Assembly: GCA_033762715.1 (NCBI GenBank) | Contig: JANRLL010000017.1 | Location: 62,001 to 126,000 of the forward strand | Length of the DNA stretch: 64,000 nucleotides | Direction: 5' to 3' | Origin: JANRLL01 sp033762715 | Lineage (GTDB): Bacteria; Pseudomonadota; Alphaproteobacteria; Rickettsiales; SXRF01 | Part shown: positions 27,371-35,453 of the stretch, piece after piece | Position numbering within the stretch: position 1 is the first letter of the stretch | Layout: each line of letters starts with the position of its first letter | The notes under the pieces: generated by a model | Seen by the model: the letters and a program-made list of their open reading frames with translations, nothing else | Databases searched by the model: none | Told to the model about the DNA's origin: nothing | Program-made: the position numbers and the translations under genes

Positions 27371-29447
27371 TCACTTTAAGCATTTGAATAAGTTATCAAT
27401 ACCGGATCCATCCGAGGAGGCCAAGCAGCAGGCCAAAGAGGCGGCGATGGCTGCCTTCACCGCGCATAACGAAAAAACACAAAAAACCCACCAAGGATCG
27501 TCCTGGTTCGATCGTCTTACCTCTGCAACATCGGTTGCATTGGAACAAACGATAAGGAACATGACCATGAAAAAAGCCTATATATATGCCGGTTCATTCG
27601 CGGCGATCTCGCTGGTGGCCATATTGTCTACCACGCAACTTTCTACTATTATGCCGATGCCCAAACCAGAGGTGCTGGTTGATATGTCAAAAGTAGCACC
27701 TGAGGTAACACCGATGAGTGCGCCACTTACCCCATCGCTTGCGCCAACACAAGATCAAGATATGGCCGCGACCCCACCGCCACCACCACCGCCACCACCG
27801 CCCCCTCCGCCGCCGTCTCAAATGGCTTCAGAATCGTCTGCGTATGCCGCCAAGCGGATGGCGATGCCACAAGGTTCAGCTGCTCTGATGGTGGCCCCAT
27901 CGCCACCACCCATACCTCCGGTCGCCGATTATTGGCAGCCCGACTATCAGCAAGGTCACGATAAATTCGAGTCTTTCTCGAACAATCCGCTGAAGCTGGT
28001 GGCGCAAGAACCGGTCTCTACCTTCTCGATCGATGTGGATACTGCGTCTTATGGTGTGATGCGCCGCGCTATTAATATGGGTGTGTTGCCGCCGAAAGAA
28101 TCGGTGCGTACGGAAGAGCTAATCAATTATTTCAGCTATGATTATGCGCCTGCGGATAATGCGGAAGCACCGTTTAAACCAACGGTTGCGCTCTATACCA
28201 CGCCGTGGAATCCGCAAACCAAATTGCTGCATATCGGTATTAAAGGTCATGAGTTGGTGAAAGCGCAAAAGCCGCGCTCGAACCTGGTGTTTCTGATCGA
28301 CACCTCCGGCTCGATGAACCAACCGGATAAATTGCCGCTGGTGAAATCGTCACTGCGTTTGCTGGTGGAACAGTTGGGCGCGGATGACACGATTGGTATC
28401 GTGACCTATGCCGGCTCAGCCGGTACGGCGTTGGAGCCTACCAAAGTAAGTGATAAGCAAAAGATTCTTGCTGTCATTGATGGGTTGGGTGCTGGCGGTA
28501 GCACGGCTGGTGCTGCGGGTATTCAACAGGCTTATGCGTTGGCTAAAGCGCATTTTGACAAAGAAGGCGTCAACCGCGTGATTCTAGCAACCGATGGCGA
28601 TTTCAATGTAGGCATCAACAATCCTGAATCGCTCAAGCAATATATCGCACAAGAACGTACCAGCGGCGTGTTCCTTTCGATCTTGGGCTTTGGTCAGGGC
28701 AATTACAATGATGCCTTGATGCAAACCTTGGCGCAAAACGGTAATGGCAATGCCGCCTATATCGACACACTCAGCGAAGCGCGCAAACTGCTGGTGGATG
28801 AGGCAAGTGCCACGCTTTTTACCATCGCTAAAGACGTCAAAATCCAAATCGAGTTTAATCCAGCAGTGGTGTCGGAATATCGGTTGATTGGGTATGAATC
28901 ACGCTTGCTCAAGCGCGAAGATTTCAACAACGATAAAATCGATGCCGGTGAAGTCGGTGCAGGCCATGAGGTGACAGCGATTTACGAAATCACCCCGGTG
29001 GGCAGCAGCGCCAAGAAGATGGATGATCTGCGCTATCAACCAGCCGAAGCAGCGAAAGCACCGGCAAAAGCAACAGCCGGTTCGCAGGAATATGGCTTCT
29101 TGAAAATCCGCTACAAATTGCCAAAAGAAGAAGTGAGCAAACTGATTGAATTGCCTATAACACCTGCGCTGGATGTGGGTGAGGTGAGCAAAGCATCGGA
29201 CGATATGCGCTTTGCCGCAGCGGTTGCTGCCTTTGGTCAACGCTTACGTGATGAGACGTATTTAGGCACGTATGGCTTTGATGAGATTGTTGCGCTGGCC
29301 GATGGCGCGCGTGGCAAGGATACGTTTGGCTATCGCAGTGAGTTTGTGAATATCGTGCGCCTGGCTAAAAATCTACGCCCGACACTCACCAATCAACCAG
29401 GTCAAATGGACATACAGGTTCAGCCCGTGCCCGTTAGGCGTTATTAG
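27360..29447 (+). CDS. Membrane-anchored von Willebrand A protein (YfbK-like), possible anti-sigma partner
   Basis: A 695-residue protein. Residues 1-70 are hydrophilic and cytoplasmic-like. A membrane segment follows at about 73-92 (AYIYAGSFAAISLVAILS). After it comes an extracytoplasmic proline-rich linker with about 14 consecutive prolines (139-153) and a vWF-A N-terminal domain (~200-295). The vWA domain has the metal site DTSGSMNQ near residue 314 and LATDGDFNVG, and a YfbK-type C-terminal domain completes the protein. In ECF operons this position usually holds the anti-sigma factor, and the short cytoplasmic N-terminus could do that job, though no known anti-sigma motif is visible. The 11-base overlap suggests coupled, balanced translation. 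Confidence 0.9.
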   Translation: MSDNHFKHLNKLSIPDPSEEAKQQAKEAAMAAFTAHNEKTQKTHQGSSWFDRLTSATSVALEQTIRNMTMKKAYIYAGSFAAISLVAILSTTQLSTIMPMPKPEVLVDMSKVAPEVTPMSAPLTPSLAPTQDQDMAATPPPPPPPPPPPPPPSQMASESSAYAAKRMAMPQGSAALMVAPSPPPIPPVADYWQPDYQQGHDKFESFSNNPLKLVAQEPVSTFSIDVDTASYGVMRRAINMGVLPPKESVRTEELINYFSYDYAPADNAEAPFKPTVALYTTPWNPQTKLLHIGIKGHELVKAQKPRSNLVFLIDTSGSMNQPDKLPLVKSSLRLLVEQLGADDTIGIVTYAGSAGTALEPTKVSDKQKILAVIDGLGAGGSTAGAAGIQQAYALAKAHFDKEGVNRVILATDGDFNVGINNPESLKQYIAQERTSGVFLSILGFGQGNYNDALMQTLAQNGNGNAAYIDTLSEARKLLVDEASATLFTIAKDVKIQIEFNPAVVSEYRLIGYESRLLKREDFNNDKIDAGEVGAGHEVTAIYEITPVGSSAKKMDDLRYQPAEAAKAPAKATAGSQEYGFLKIRYKLPKEEVSKLIELPITPALDVGEVSKASDDMRFAAAVAAFGQRLRDETYLGTYGFDEIVALADGARGKDTFGYRSEFVNIVRLAKNLRPTLTNQPGQMDIQVQPVPVRRY

Positions 29448-29735
29448 TTAGAGGCCGCGCCCGCCTTCGCCACCAGTGCCGGCAAAGCGATTCCAGCGCT
29501 CTTTGGAATTGCGGCGCTGGTCGGTGAGGCGGTTGCGAATTGAAGCTACTTTCGCACTCCAGACTTCTTCTTCCTGCTTATCGTCGTCGCGTTTTTTCTC
29601 TACCCGCTCGCGTTCATCATCACGCACGCGTTCGGCCTCTTCATTCAGCTGGCGAAACGCCTGCATCATTTCAAAGGTTTTACGATTCTTGGCGCGCTGT
29701 GCCTTCTTCTTGGCTTTTTTATCTTCAATGGACAC
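29448..29735 (-). CDS. Hypothetical small highly charged protein
   Basis: A 95-residue, strongly charged protein predicted to be one long helix or coiled coil, for example ERVRDDERERVEKKRDDDK, ending in a glycine-rich tail. No signal peptide or membrane span. Family not recognised. Its stop codon directly abuts the stop of the convergent vWA gene. It follows two other small minus-strand genes within 13-17 bases and may be the third gene of a small operon that starts at 30387. Confidence 0.65.
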   Translation of the reverse strand: MSIEDKKAKKKAQRAKNRKTFEMMQAFRQLNEEAERVRDDERERVEKKRDDDKQEEEVWSAKVASIRNRLTDQRRNSKERWNRFAGTGGEGGRGL

Positions 29736-29747
29736 GTGGGTAATAGC

Positions 29748-29906
29748 TTAGTGTTTACTGCTGGATGCAGCAGGTTTGGGCGCTTGTTTACGGCGCAGTA
29801 AATTTTGGCGCAAGGCTTTCGCCAGGCTCTCTTTTTTCTTCGCTTGATTGGCGGAAGTAGTCGATGGTTTTTTCGATGTCATGGCATCAATGATGCCTAA
29901 AACCAT
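29748..29906 (-). CDS. Small basic hypothetical protein (52 residues)
   Basis: Short frame starting MVLGIIDAMTSKKPST. It is rich in Lys, Arg and Ala (KKKESLAKALRQNLLRRKQ) and ends in SSSKH. It lies 17 bases after the end of the 154-residue gene and 13 bases before the next minus-strand gene, so it fits an operon. A TTG further upstream overlaps the preceding stop region and could extend it. A nucleic-acid-binding role is possible from charge, but this is inference; no family is recognised. Confidence 0.5.
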   Translation of the reverse strand: MVLGIIDAMTSKKPSTTSANQAKKKESLAKALRQNLLRRKQAPKPAASSSKH

Positions 29907-29922
29907 CTCATTGCGCAACTGC

Positions 29923-30387
29923 TTATTGGGCGAGTTCTTCTACAGCGCGATTATGAGCGTAACCCCGCAGCATCGCAACATCCGGACGGATGATTTGGCG
30001 TGCCTTGGCTTCGCACAGGCTATAGAATAATTCCCAGTAACGGCCCAGATCGATGACCGAATACAGATGCTGCTGATAATCCTCCAGCGCCTGCGTCATA
30101 TCGATATTGCCGAAATGATACTCTAATTTGTTGATCACCGGCCTTACCGGGCCCTGAAAGAGGATGAATAAATCACCATCGTTGCATAAATAGATGTAGC
30201 CGTCCATATCCTCCAGCAGGCGCGCGATCGGGTTGACAATAAAATTCATAACCAAATCGGTTTTATAAGTACCGTGTTGATGCGCGAGATTGAAATACAC
30301 ACAACGCCAGCTATCATGCGGCTTGGCATCGAGCTCTTTGGCTTTCTCAAATAATTGAATGGTTGCGTTACGATGTAGCAGTTTCAT
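29923..30387 (-). CDS. Hypothetical protein, 154 residues
   Basis: Family not recognised with confidence. It is a soluble protein with alternating alpha and beta segments. The segment LARLLEDMDGYIYLCNDGDLFILFQGP superficially resembles the central hairpin of GGDEF/roadblock-like folds but lacks GGDEF catalytic residues, as seen in positions ~55-80. The start ATG 30387 follows AGAGAGG at good spacing, so the gene is convincingly expressed. It heads the three-gene minus-strand group 30387-29448. Nothing upstream or downstream reveals its role. Confidence 0.7.
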   Translation of the reverse strand: MKLLHRNATIQLFEKAKELDAKPHDSWRCVYFNLAHQHGTYKTDLVMNFIVNPIARLLEDMDGYIYLCNDGDLFILFQGPVRPVINKLEYHFGNIDMTQALEDYQQHLYSVIDLGRYWELFYSLCEAKARQIIRPDVAMLRGYAHNRAVEELAQ

Positions 30388-30455
30388 AAAAATACCTCTC
30401 TAAGGGTGTAGAGAAGCAACAACCATGCCAAATATTAACAAATTAAATGTATTAT

Positions 30456-30635
30456 TTACAATTGCTTATATGGGTGCAGCCCAGGTAAAAAGCTCCAGAC
30501 GGCGATAATGCCTATGAAAAAACTGCCGCCCGCGAGTAAAAATTGCATGCCACATTGGCGCGGATCCTGGTTTTCATAGTGGTGATAGTATCTTAAACAA
30601 CATGGATTGCATTCTGAGCTTGCTTTGCCAATCAT
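30456..30635 (-). CDS. Small Cys-containing membrane protein (59 residues)
   Basis: A short open frame whose composition looks protein-like. It starts MIGKASSECNPCCLRYYHHY, has a fourth Cys in RQCGM, then one hydrophobic segment (about residues 31-51, QFLLAGGSFFIGIIAVWSFL) and a short polar tail. The CxxCC, tyrosine- and histidine-rich N-terminus would face the cytoplasm by the positive-inside rule, or could bind metal. No strong ribosome-binding site is visible. It lies between the divergent tRNA-Thr and the 154-residue gene, in a 282-base gap that otherwise looks empty. Confidence 0.5.
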   Translation of the reverse strand: MIGKASSECNPCCLRYYHHYENQDPRQCGMQFLLAGGSFFIGIIAVWSFLPGLHPYKQL

Positions 30636-30669
30636 CCTATGGCAATTATCCGCCTTCTGTTTTTTATGT

Positions 30670-30744
30670 GCTGCTGTAGCTCAGTGGTAGAGCACGTCAT
30701 TGGTAATGACGGGGTCGGAGGTCCGATTCCTCTCAGCAGCACCA
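30670..30744 (+). tRNA. tRNA-Thr (anticodon GGT), CCA encoded
   Basis: A 75-base cloverleaf. The acceptor stem GCTGCTG/CAGCAGC is followed by discriminator A and an encoded CCA. The D-arm is TAGCTCAGTGGTAGAGCA, the anticodon stem CGTCA/TGACG has loop TTGGTAA (anticodon GGT, reads ACC/ACT), and the T-arm is GGAGGTCCGATTCCTCT. All stems pair. Confidence 0.97.
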
Positions 30745-30893
30745 TTTTCCGCGGGGGTCTGCGGTATAAATTTTAGGCACTGTATCATAGGGCAAAATTG
30801 TACCATAGAACGGTTGTACAAGCCCTGAAAACCTCAGTTTTCCTAGACTCAACTTTTCAAATTTTGTGATTGTGACGTGTTCCCCAAGTCGCA

Positions 30894-31157
30894 ATGCGCT
30901 TTGCGCGGGATCAGCAGACGCCGGAAGATATCGCGCTGGCAAGTCAGTTACGTGCGAACCGAGGTGAAATTGAGGCAGCTAATGCGACCCTTAATGGAGA
31001 TGGGCATGTGATGAGCTTGCCTTCCGCAGTCTTGGCACAAGTGAATAAGGAAAAGTCTGTATTAGCAAATTCAGGGCTACGTCCAAGTGATACAAATGCT
31101 ACCAACACAGTAGCGATTGCTGCTCCCCAAGAATCAAGAAATACCGGTATTGCATAG
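30894..31157 (+). CDS. Doubtful short ORF, possible gene remnant
   Basis: An 87-residue frame in the 435-base gap between tRNA-Thr and the amidase gene. Its start (QTPEDIALASQLRANRGEIEAANATL) has plausible protein composition, but there is no ribosome-binding site. Two in-frame stops occur just upstream (30867 and 30873), and no family is recognised. It may be the 3' remnant of a lost gene or a chance frame. Nothing else is visible in the gap, including no copy of the tRNA 3' end that would mark an integration site. Confidence 0.25.
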   Translation: MRFARDQQTPEDIALASQLRANRGEIEAANATLNGDGHVMSLPSAVLAQVNKEKSVLANSGLRPSDTNATNTVAIAAPQESRNTGIA

Positions 31158-31179
31158 AGGCGATGGTATCAGGGCGAGA

Positions 31180-32079
31180 CTAATTTCCTATTTTTTGTAG
31201 CAAACCATTTAAGCGCTGATCGCACACACCATCCCATTGGCCATCAATGCGCTCGGGGCGGAAATGGCGCTGAAAGGCCATGACGGCACTGACCGTATCA
31301 TGATCGTAGGTGCCGGTTTGGTTAATGAAATAGCCGTATTTTGATAGGCGCTGCTGCAGTGAGAACACTTCAGGGCCGCGGTTTCCTAAGCGCAAAACGG
31401 TTGTAGGTGCGGGTGTTACCGCAGCATCGGGCCAAAGACCAATGCCGTGTTCGGCTAAGCGTTGCCAGGGGAATAACTCACCCGGGTCTTTTTTCTCATA
31501 TTTAATATCGGAATGAGCCAGTACATTTTCTGGCGTGATGTTATGACGCTTCATGATCTGCCCACTCAAGGCAATGAGCGCCTGAATCTGCGCTTCCGAA
31601 AAGGGATCGTAGCCGGTATTGACCAGCTCGATACCAATCGATGTGGTATTCAAATTACCGGCATCGTGCCAGGCGCTTGCACCTGCATGCCAGGCGACCT
31701 TATTTTCCGGCACGCTTTGATAGCATTCGCCGTTTTTGCCGATGATGTAATGGGCGCTGACCGAGGATTTATAATTGCTAAACCAGTTGGCGGGCCCTTC
31801 CAGCGCATCACCTGCGGTAAAATGGAGCACTAGAAAGCGAATCGGTGCGGCGGTACGGTTGGAGTAATTCGGAGACGGGGTTTTATGGCAATACCAGGTG
31901 GCATAGCGATATTCGGCATCGGTGCGGATATGGATATTATAGAGCAGGGTGCTACTGATGCGGACTTGTTCTTCCTGCGGTAGCGACTCATACCAAGCAT
32001 AGCCGCCAACATATATCGCAGCACCCGAGAGCGCACAGGCACTTATCCAAATACATGTTTTACGCCAGCGTTGCCACAT
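31180..32079 (-). CDS. N-acetylmuramoyl-L-alanine amidase (AmiD-like) with peptidoglycan-binding domain
   Basis: Zinc amidase that cleaves the amide between N-acetylmuramic acid and L-alanine in peptidoglycan or its fragments. A membrane anchor lies at residues ~10-28. The Amidase_2 domain follows (about 60-200), with zinc-ligand regions LVLHFTAGDALEG and AWHAGASAWHDAGNLN, GIELVNTG, and HSDIKYEKKDPGELFPW. A C-terminal peptidoglycan-binding domain (about 225-295) begins RGPEVFSLQQRLSKYGYF. Domain order and length match AmiD/AmpDh proteins; the anchor is not an obvious lipobox. It is transcribed divergently from ygfZ. Confidence 0.92.
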   Translation of the reverse strand: MWQRWRKTCIWISACALSGAAIYVGGYAWYESLPQEEQVRISSTLLYNIHIRTDAEYRYATWYCHKTPSPNYSNRTAAPIRFLVLHFTAGDALEGPANWFSNYKSSVSAHYIIGKNGECYQSVPENKVAWHAGASAWHDAGNLNTTSIGIELVNTGYDPFSEAQIQALIALSGQIMKRHNITPENVLAHSDIKYEKKDPGELFPWQRLAEHGIGLWPDAAVTPAPTTVLRLGNRGPEVFSLQQRLSKYGYFINQTGTYDHDTVSAVMAFQRHFRPERIDGQWDGVCDQRLNGLLQKIGN

Positions 32080-32131
32080 TAACTTGCCTGCACACTTTAA
32101 AAATGAAACTAACTATACTATATGCAGATGT

Positions 32132-32962
32132 ATGAACTATGTGCAACTGCCAGAGCGGGTTTTAATGCAAGTCAGCGGCGATGACCGCTTTGACTTTCTG
32201 CAAGGCTTGGTCAGCAACGATGTGCAGCGGGTAAAACAGGGCGAGGCAGTCTATGCCGCATTGCTGACACCGCAAGGCAAATTCCTGCATGATTTTATCC
32301 TCTATCCGCAGGCCGATGCGATTTGGCTCGATACGCATCAAGCCCGCGCCGACGATCTGCGCAAACGCCTCCAGCTTTATAAACTGCGTTCGAAAGTGGC
32401 CATCGAGGCATTGCCAGAGTCGATGGGCGTGGTCGCAGCCTGGGGTGGTGAGGCGGCAGTTGGGTTTGCCGATCCGCGCGATGCGTGCTTAGGTGTGCGC
32501 TTGCCTGGCGATGTGGCAGCGAACCTGCACCTGGCAGAAAAAAATGGTTGGCTGCAACAAAGCGCCGGAGAGTATGATTATTTGCGCTTGCGTTGCGGTG
32601 TTGCCGATAGTAGTCGTGACCTGACAGCGGATAAATCGCTGTTGTTGGAATCGCGCTTTGAAGAAATGCAGGGTGTGAGCTTTACCAAAGGCTGCTATGT
32701 CGGTCAGGAAGTAACGGCGCGCAGCAAGCATCGTGGCCAGGTACGCAAATCGCTGGCGGTGGTGCAGTTGCAGCAGGGGCATTTTCCCGACATTGGTACG
32801 CCTATTATGGTGGGCGACAAAATAGTCGGCGAAATGAAATCCCATTGCCGCGATTTAGGCATGGCATTATTGAGATTGGATGAAATTGAAGCACTTAATG
32901 CGTCCCAATTACATATAGGGGATGCAATAGTTACTAGGTTTTTTATACAGGAAGCAGTATAA
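32132..32962 (+). CDS. ygfZ: YgfZ/GcvT-like folate-dependent iron-sulfur protein maturation factor
   Basis: Folate-binding protein that helps maintain certain Fe-S enzymes such as MiaB. The signature KGCYVGQEVTAR (K-G-C-Y-x-G-Q-E) is present near residue 190, and the N-terminus has RFDFLQGLVSNDV. The ATG at 32132 gives 276 residues, a normal length. The frame runs up to 32084, but the extra 16 residues have no homology and overlap the divergent promoter. Ten bases separate it from yqgE. Confidence 0.9.
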   Translation: MNYVQLPERVLMQVSGDDRFDFLQGLVSNDVQRVKQGEAVYAALLTPQGKFLHDFILYPQADAIWLDTHQARADDLRKRLQLYKLRSKVAIEALPESMGVVAAWGGEAAVGFADPRDACLGVRLPGDVAANLHLAEKNGWLQQSAGEYDYLRLRCGVADSSRDLTADKSLLLESRFEEMQGVSFTKGCYVGQEVTARSKHRGQVRKSLAVVQLQQGHFPDIGTPIMVGDKIVGEMKSHCRDLGMALLRLDEIEALNASQLHIGDAIVTRFFIQEAV

Positions 32963-32971
32963 TTAGGTCAT

Positions 32972-33556
32972 ATGTCAAAGTTAGATACACTCAATCCTAA
33001 CGGCACATCTCTAGCAGGCAATCTGTTGATTGCGACCTCTGCTGTTCAGGGCTCATGCTTTGATCGCTCGGTGGTATATCTGTGTGCACATAATGCTGAA
33101 GGTGGCATGGGCGTCATTATCAATTATCCCGTTTCCAGCGTGCATCTCAAAGAGGTGTTTCGCCAATTGCATATCGAATTCAAACCCAGCGTGGCCGATC
33201 TGCCGATTTATTTTGGCGGACCGGTGGAAGCCAATCGCGGCTTTGTCGTGCATGGCGCTGAATATGAATCCGATGAATCGCTGATTTCCAAAAATGGCAT
33301 TGCTGTGACCTCATCGCTGTCGATTCTCCAATCGCTGGCCGAGGGCAAAGGCCCCGAGCAAGCTATGTTTGTATTAGGCTATGCCGGTTGGTCACCAGGC
33401 CAGTTGGAAGCTGAAATTGAAGCAGGCAGCTGGATCGTGGTGCCAGCGAGCAAAGAGCTGGTGCTAGAAGCGCATAATGAAGCCAAATGGAATATGGCGC
33501 TTTCGACTCTAGGCATCGATATGGGGCATTTCTCCACCGTCGTCGGCCACGCTTAA
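32972..33556 (+). CDS. YqgE/AlgH family protein (DUF179)
   Basis: Conserved 194-residue bacterial protein of the YqgE/AlgH family, whose molecular role is not established. Family marks are LAGNLLIATSAVQGSCFDRS, GGMGVIINYP, IYFGGPVEANRGFVVHG and FVLGYAGWSPGQLEAEI. The length is normal. It is downstream of ygfZ, and its stop codon lies in the left arm of the long hairpin that probably ends transcription here. Confidence 0.94.
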   Translation: MSKLDTLNPNGTSLAGNLLIATSAVQGSCFDRSVVYLCAHNAEGGMGVIINYPVSSVHLKEVFRQLHIEFKPSVADLPIYFGGPVEANRGFVVHGAEYESDESLISKNGIAVTSSLSILQSLAEGKGPEQAMFVLGYAGWSPGQLEAEIEAGSWIVVPASKELVLEAHNEAKWNMALSTLGIDMGHFSTVVGHA

Positions 33557-33645
33557 TTTCGCTAGGGCGGCCAACTTACTTGGCATTTTTGCGCTGCGCT
33601 GCTCACGCAATAATGCCTACGCATTTGGCTCACCCTAGCGAAATT
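33555..33645. terminator. Long imperfect palindrome between convergent yqgE and aat
   Basis: Perfect 13-base arms AATTTCGCTAGGG (33555-33567) and CCCTAGCGAAATT (33633-33645) enclose a further imperfect complementary interior (GGCCAA/TTGGCT, then TTGGCATTTTTGCG against CGCAATAATGCC). The whole 91 bases can therefore fold as one long hairpin on either strand. It probably works as a two-way terminator; its size suggests a dispersed palindromic repeat. Confidence 0.6.
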
Positions 33646-33659
33646 ATAGATAAAACGCC

Positions 33660-34277
33660 TTACCAAGCGTTGGGCTTTATCAGCAGCGCATCATGTAGCC
33701 GTTTCAGATAATCATCGCGGGGAATTTCTTGAATACCGAATTGTTTTAGATGCGCATTCACATATTGCGCATCGAGGAGCTGGTACCCCAATTGGTTGAG
33801 TTGCTCCACCAGATGCACCAGCGCAAGCTTGCTGGCATTAGGCACGGCCGAAAACATGCTTTCGCCAAAAAAAGCGCCACCGAGCGCCACACCATATAAC
33901 CCACCGACTAATAGTTTGTCTTCGCTGCGAGCCTGCTGGCCTTCACCTAGGGCATCGCTCCACACTTCTACACTATGGGCGAAGCCTAGCCGGTGCAGCT
34001 CGCTATACAGCGCGATGATCTCATCGTTGATCCAGGTTTCATCCCGATTGGCACAGGCTTGGATGACAGAGTCAAAAGCACGATCGGTAGTGAGGGTGAA
34101 GGGGTTTTTCTTAAGCAATTTACGCAGCGATTGCGAAACATGAAATGCATCGAGCGGAATGATGCCGCGCGTTTCCGGGTAGAACCAATAGAGCTCTTTG
34201 GCATGTCGCGATTCGGCCATGGGGAAGTAGCCGTTAGCATAGGCATGCAGGAGCATTTCCGGCGTAATATCGCTCAT
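33660..34277 (-). CDS. aat: Aat, leucyl/phenylalanyl-tRNA-protein transferase
   Basis: Transfers Leu or Phe from its tRNA to proteins with N-terminal Lys or Arg, marking them for ClpS/ClpAP degradation. The 205-residue protein shows the family N-terminus LLHAYANGYFPMAE, WFYPETRGIIPLDAFHVSQSL, DETWINDEI, and GLYGVALGGAFFGESMFS. The ATG overlaps the upstream gdpD stop by four bases, and it is the last gene of the aroQ-gdpD-aat run. Confidence 0.97.
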   Translation of the reverse strand: MSDITPEMLLHAYANGYFPMAESRHAKELYWFYPETRGIIPLDAFHVSQSLRKLLKKNPFTLTTDRAFDSVIQACANRDETWINDEIIALYSELHRLGFAHSVEVWSDALGEGQQARSEDKLLVGGLYGVALGGAFFGESMFSAVPNASKLALVHLVEQLNQLGYQLLDAQYVNAHLKQFGIQEIPRDDYLKRLHDALLIKPNAW

Positions 34278-34966
34278 GCGATACGGTCGGGATAATCGCT
34301 GATGATGCCGTCAACGCCAAGCGCTTGCATCGTTTGAATATCGCCTGGAGTGTTGGCGGTCCATACAATTACTTTGAGCCCGCGCTTATGTGCATCATCC
34401 ACCAGCGCTTGGTCTATGTGATGCACGTTGGGATTAAGCGCCCAAGCAGCGGCATCACTTGCCAGCTCGGCCAAGGCGAGGGGAATGCCTACCAAGAGTG
34501 CACAAGTGCGAATATCCATATTGAGTGTTTTGACTTCCGCAATTTGGCGGTGATCGAAAGAGCAGATATAGAGTTGCTCATAGGTCCAGCCAAGCTGGGC
34601 AATGGCTTGTTCGATCACACGTACCACCGGCTTCACCGAATTGGGGGCTTTGAGTTCGATCAATAAGCGGCAGCGCTTATCCACCAAATCGAGCACTTGT
34701 TGCAGAGTAGGGATGAGCTCGCCTTTTCCTGCATCGAATGTTTGCAGTTCGGTGGCCGTATAATCCGACACCAGCCCTTTTCCACTCGTGGTGCGCTCGA
34801 GTGTGTCATCGTGAATGACGACCGGCACACCGTCCTTTGACAGTTGAATGTCAAACTCAATGCCGTGAACGCCCAGCTCTAATGCTTTGCGGATAGAGAG
34901 TAATGTATTCTCAGGAGCGTGGCCGCATGCACCGCGGTGACCGATTCTCCAGGTACCTTGCGTCAT
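34274..34966 (-). CDS. Glycerophosphodiester phosphodiesterase (GDPD/UgpQ family)
   Basis: Predicted cytoplasmic enzyme that hydrolyses glycerophosphodiesters to glycerol 3-phosphate and an alcohol. The 230-residue TIM-barrel protein has the HRGACGHAPENT metal/catalytic motif, GIEFDIQLSKDGVPVVIHDDTLERTT and LLIELK. There is no signal peptide, which favours the UgpQ-like cytoplasmic type over periplasmic GlpQ. It overlaps aroQ and aat by four bases on each side, so all three are translationally coupled. Confidence 0.93.
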   Translation of the reverse strand: MTQGTWRIGHRGACGHAPENTLLSIRKALELGVHGIEFDIQLSKDGVPVVIHDDTLERTTSGKGLVSDYTATELQTFDAGKGELIPTLQQVLDLVDKRCRLLIELKAPNSVKPVVRVIEQAIAQLGWTYEQLYICSFDHRQIAEVKTLNMDIRTCALLVGIPLALAELASDAAAWALNPNVHHIDQALVDDAHKRGLKVIVWTANTPGDIQTMQALGVDGIISDYPDRIA

Positions 34967-35400
34967 TTGACCAATTTGGCGATGGCCTGCAGACCGAGTA
35001 GGTAGCTGTCACTGCCAAAGCCGCAAATCACGCCTTTAGCCGCTTTCGACACATAGGACTCATGGCGGAAAGATTCGCGGCGGAAAATATTCGACATATG
35101 CACTTCGATGACCGGAATGGAAAGCGTCAGCAGTGCATCCATAATGGCAATCGAGGTATGGGTATAGGCGCCGGCATTAATCAGCAGGCCTTTATGGGTT
35201 TTGCCGGCTTTTTGAATCTGGTCCACCAGCTCGCCCTCATGGTTTGACTGAAAGCAATCCATCGACAAGCCAAGGCTTGCGGCGGCTTTTTTGCAGGCGG
35301 CTTCGATATCAGCCAGGGTTTCATGGCCATAAATCTCAGGCTCACGCGTGCCTAGCGTGTTGAGGTTGGGACCATTGACGAGAAGCACGGGGTGCGGCAT
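34963..35400 (-). CDS. aroQ: AroQ, type II 3-dehydroquinate dehydratase
   Basis: Third step of the shikimate pathway. The 145-residue type II enzyme shows VNGPNLNTLGTREPEIYG (with the catalytic Tyr and Arg region), FQSNHEGELVD, LLINAGAYTHTSIAIMDA and EVHMSNIFRRESFRHESY. Heads the three-gene minus-strand run into gdpD and aat. It is transcribed divergently from thiS across about 50 bases, leaving little room for separate promoters. Confidence 0.97.
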   Translation of the reverse strand: MPHPVLLVNGPNLNTLGTREPEIYGHETLADIEAACKKAAASLGLSMDCFQSNHEGELVDQIQKAGKTHKGLLINAGAYTHTSIAIMDALLTLSIPVIEVHMSNIFRRESFRHESYVSKAAKGVICGFGSDSYLLGLQAIAKLVK

Positions 35401-35453
35401 AGTTAAGCTCTTTAAAAAATGACGTTTGTTTACAGCCTTATACCCTAGTTTTT

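Noticed and set aside
30733..30942. A 69-codon minus-strand frame by tRNA-Thr
   Set aside because: Its end overlaps the 3' part of the tRNA; no ribosome-binding site and no homology.
30670..31180. tRNA-Thr as an integration site for a mobile element
   Set aside because: No second copy of the tRNA 3' end, integrase or transposase gene is visible in the window.
35401..35453. Thiamine-pyrophosphate riboswitch before thiS
   Set aside because: The gap is only about 50 bases and lacks the THI-box core sequences.
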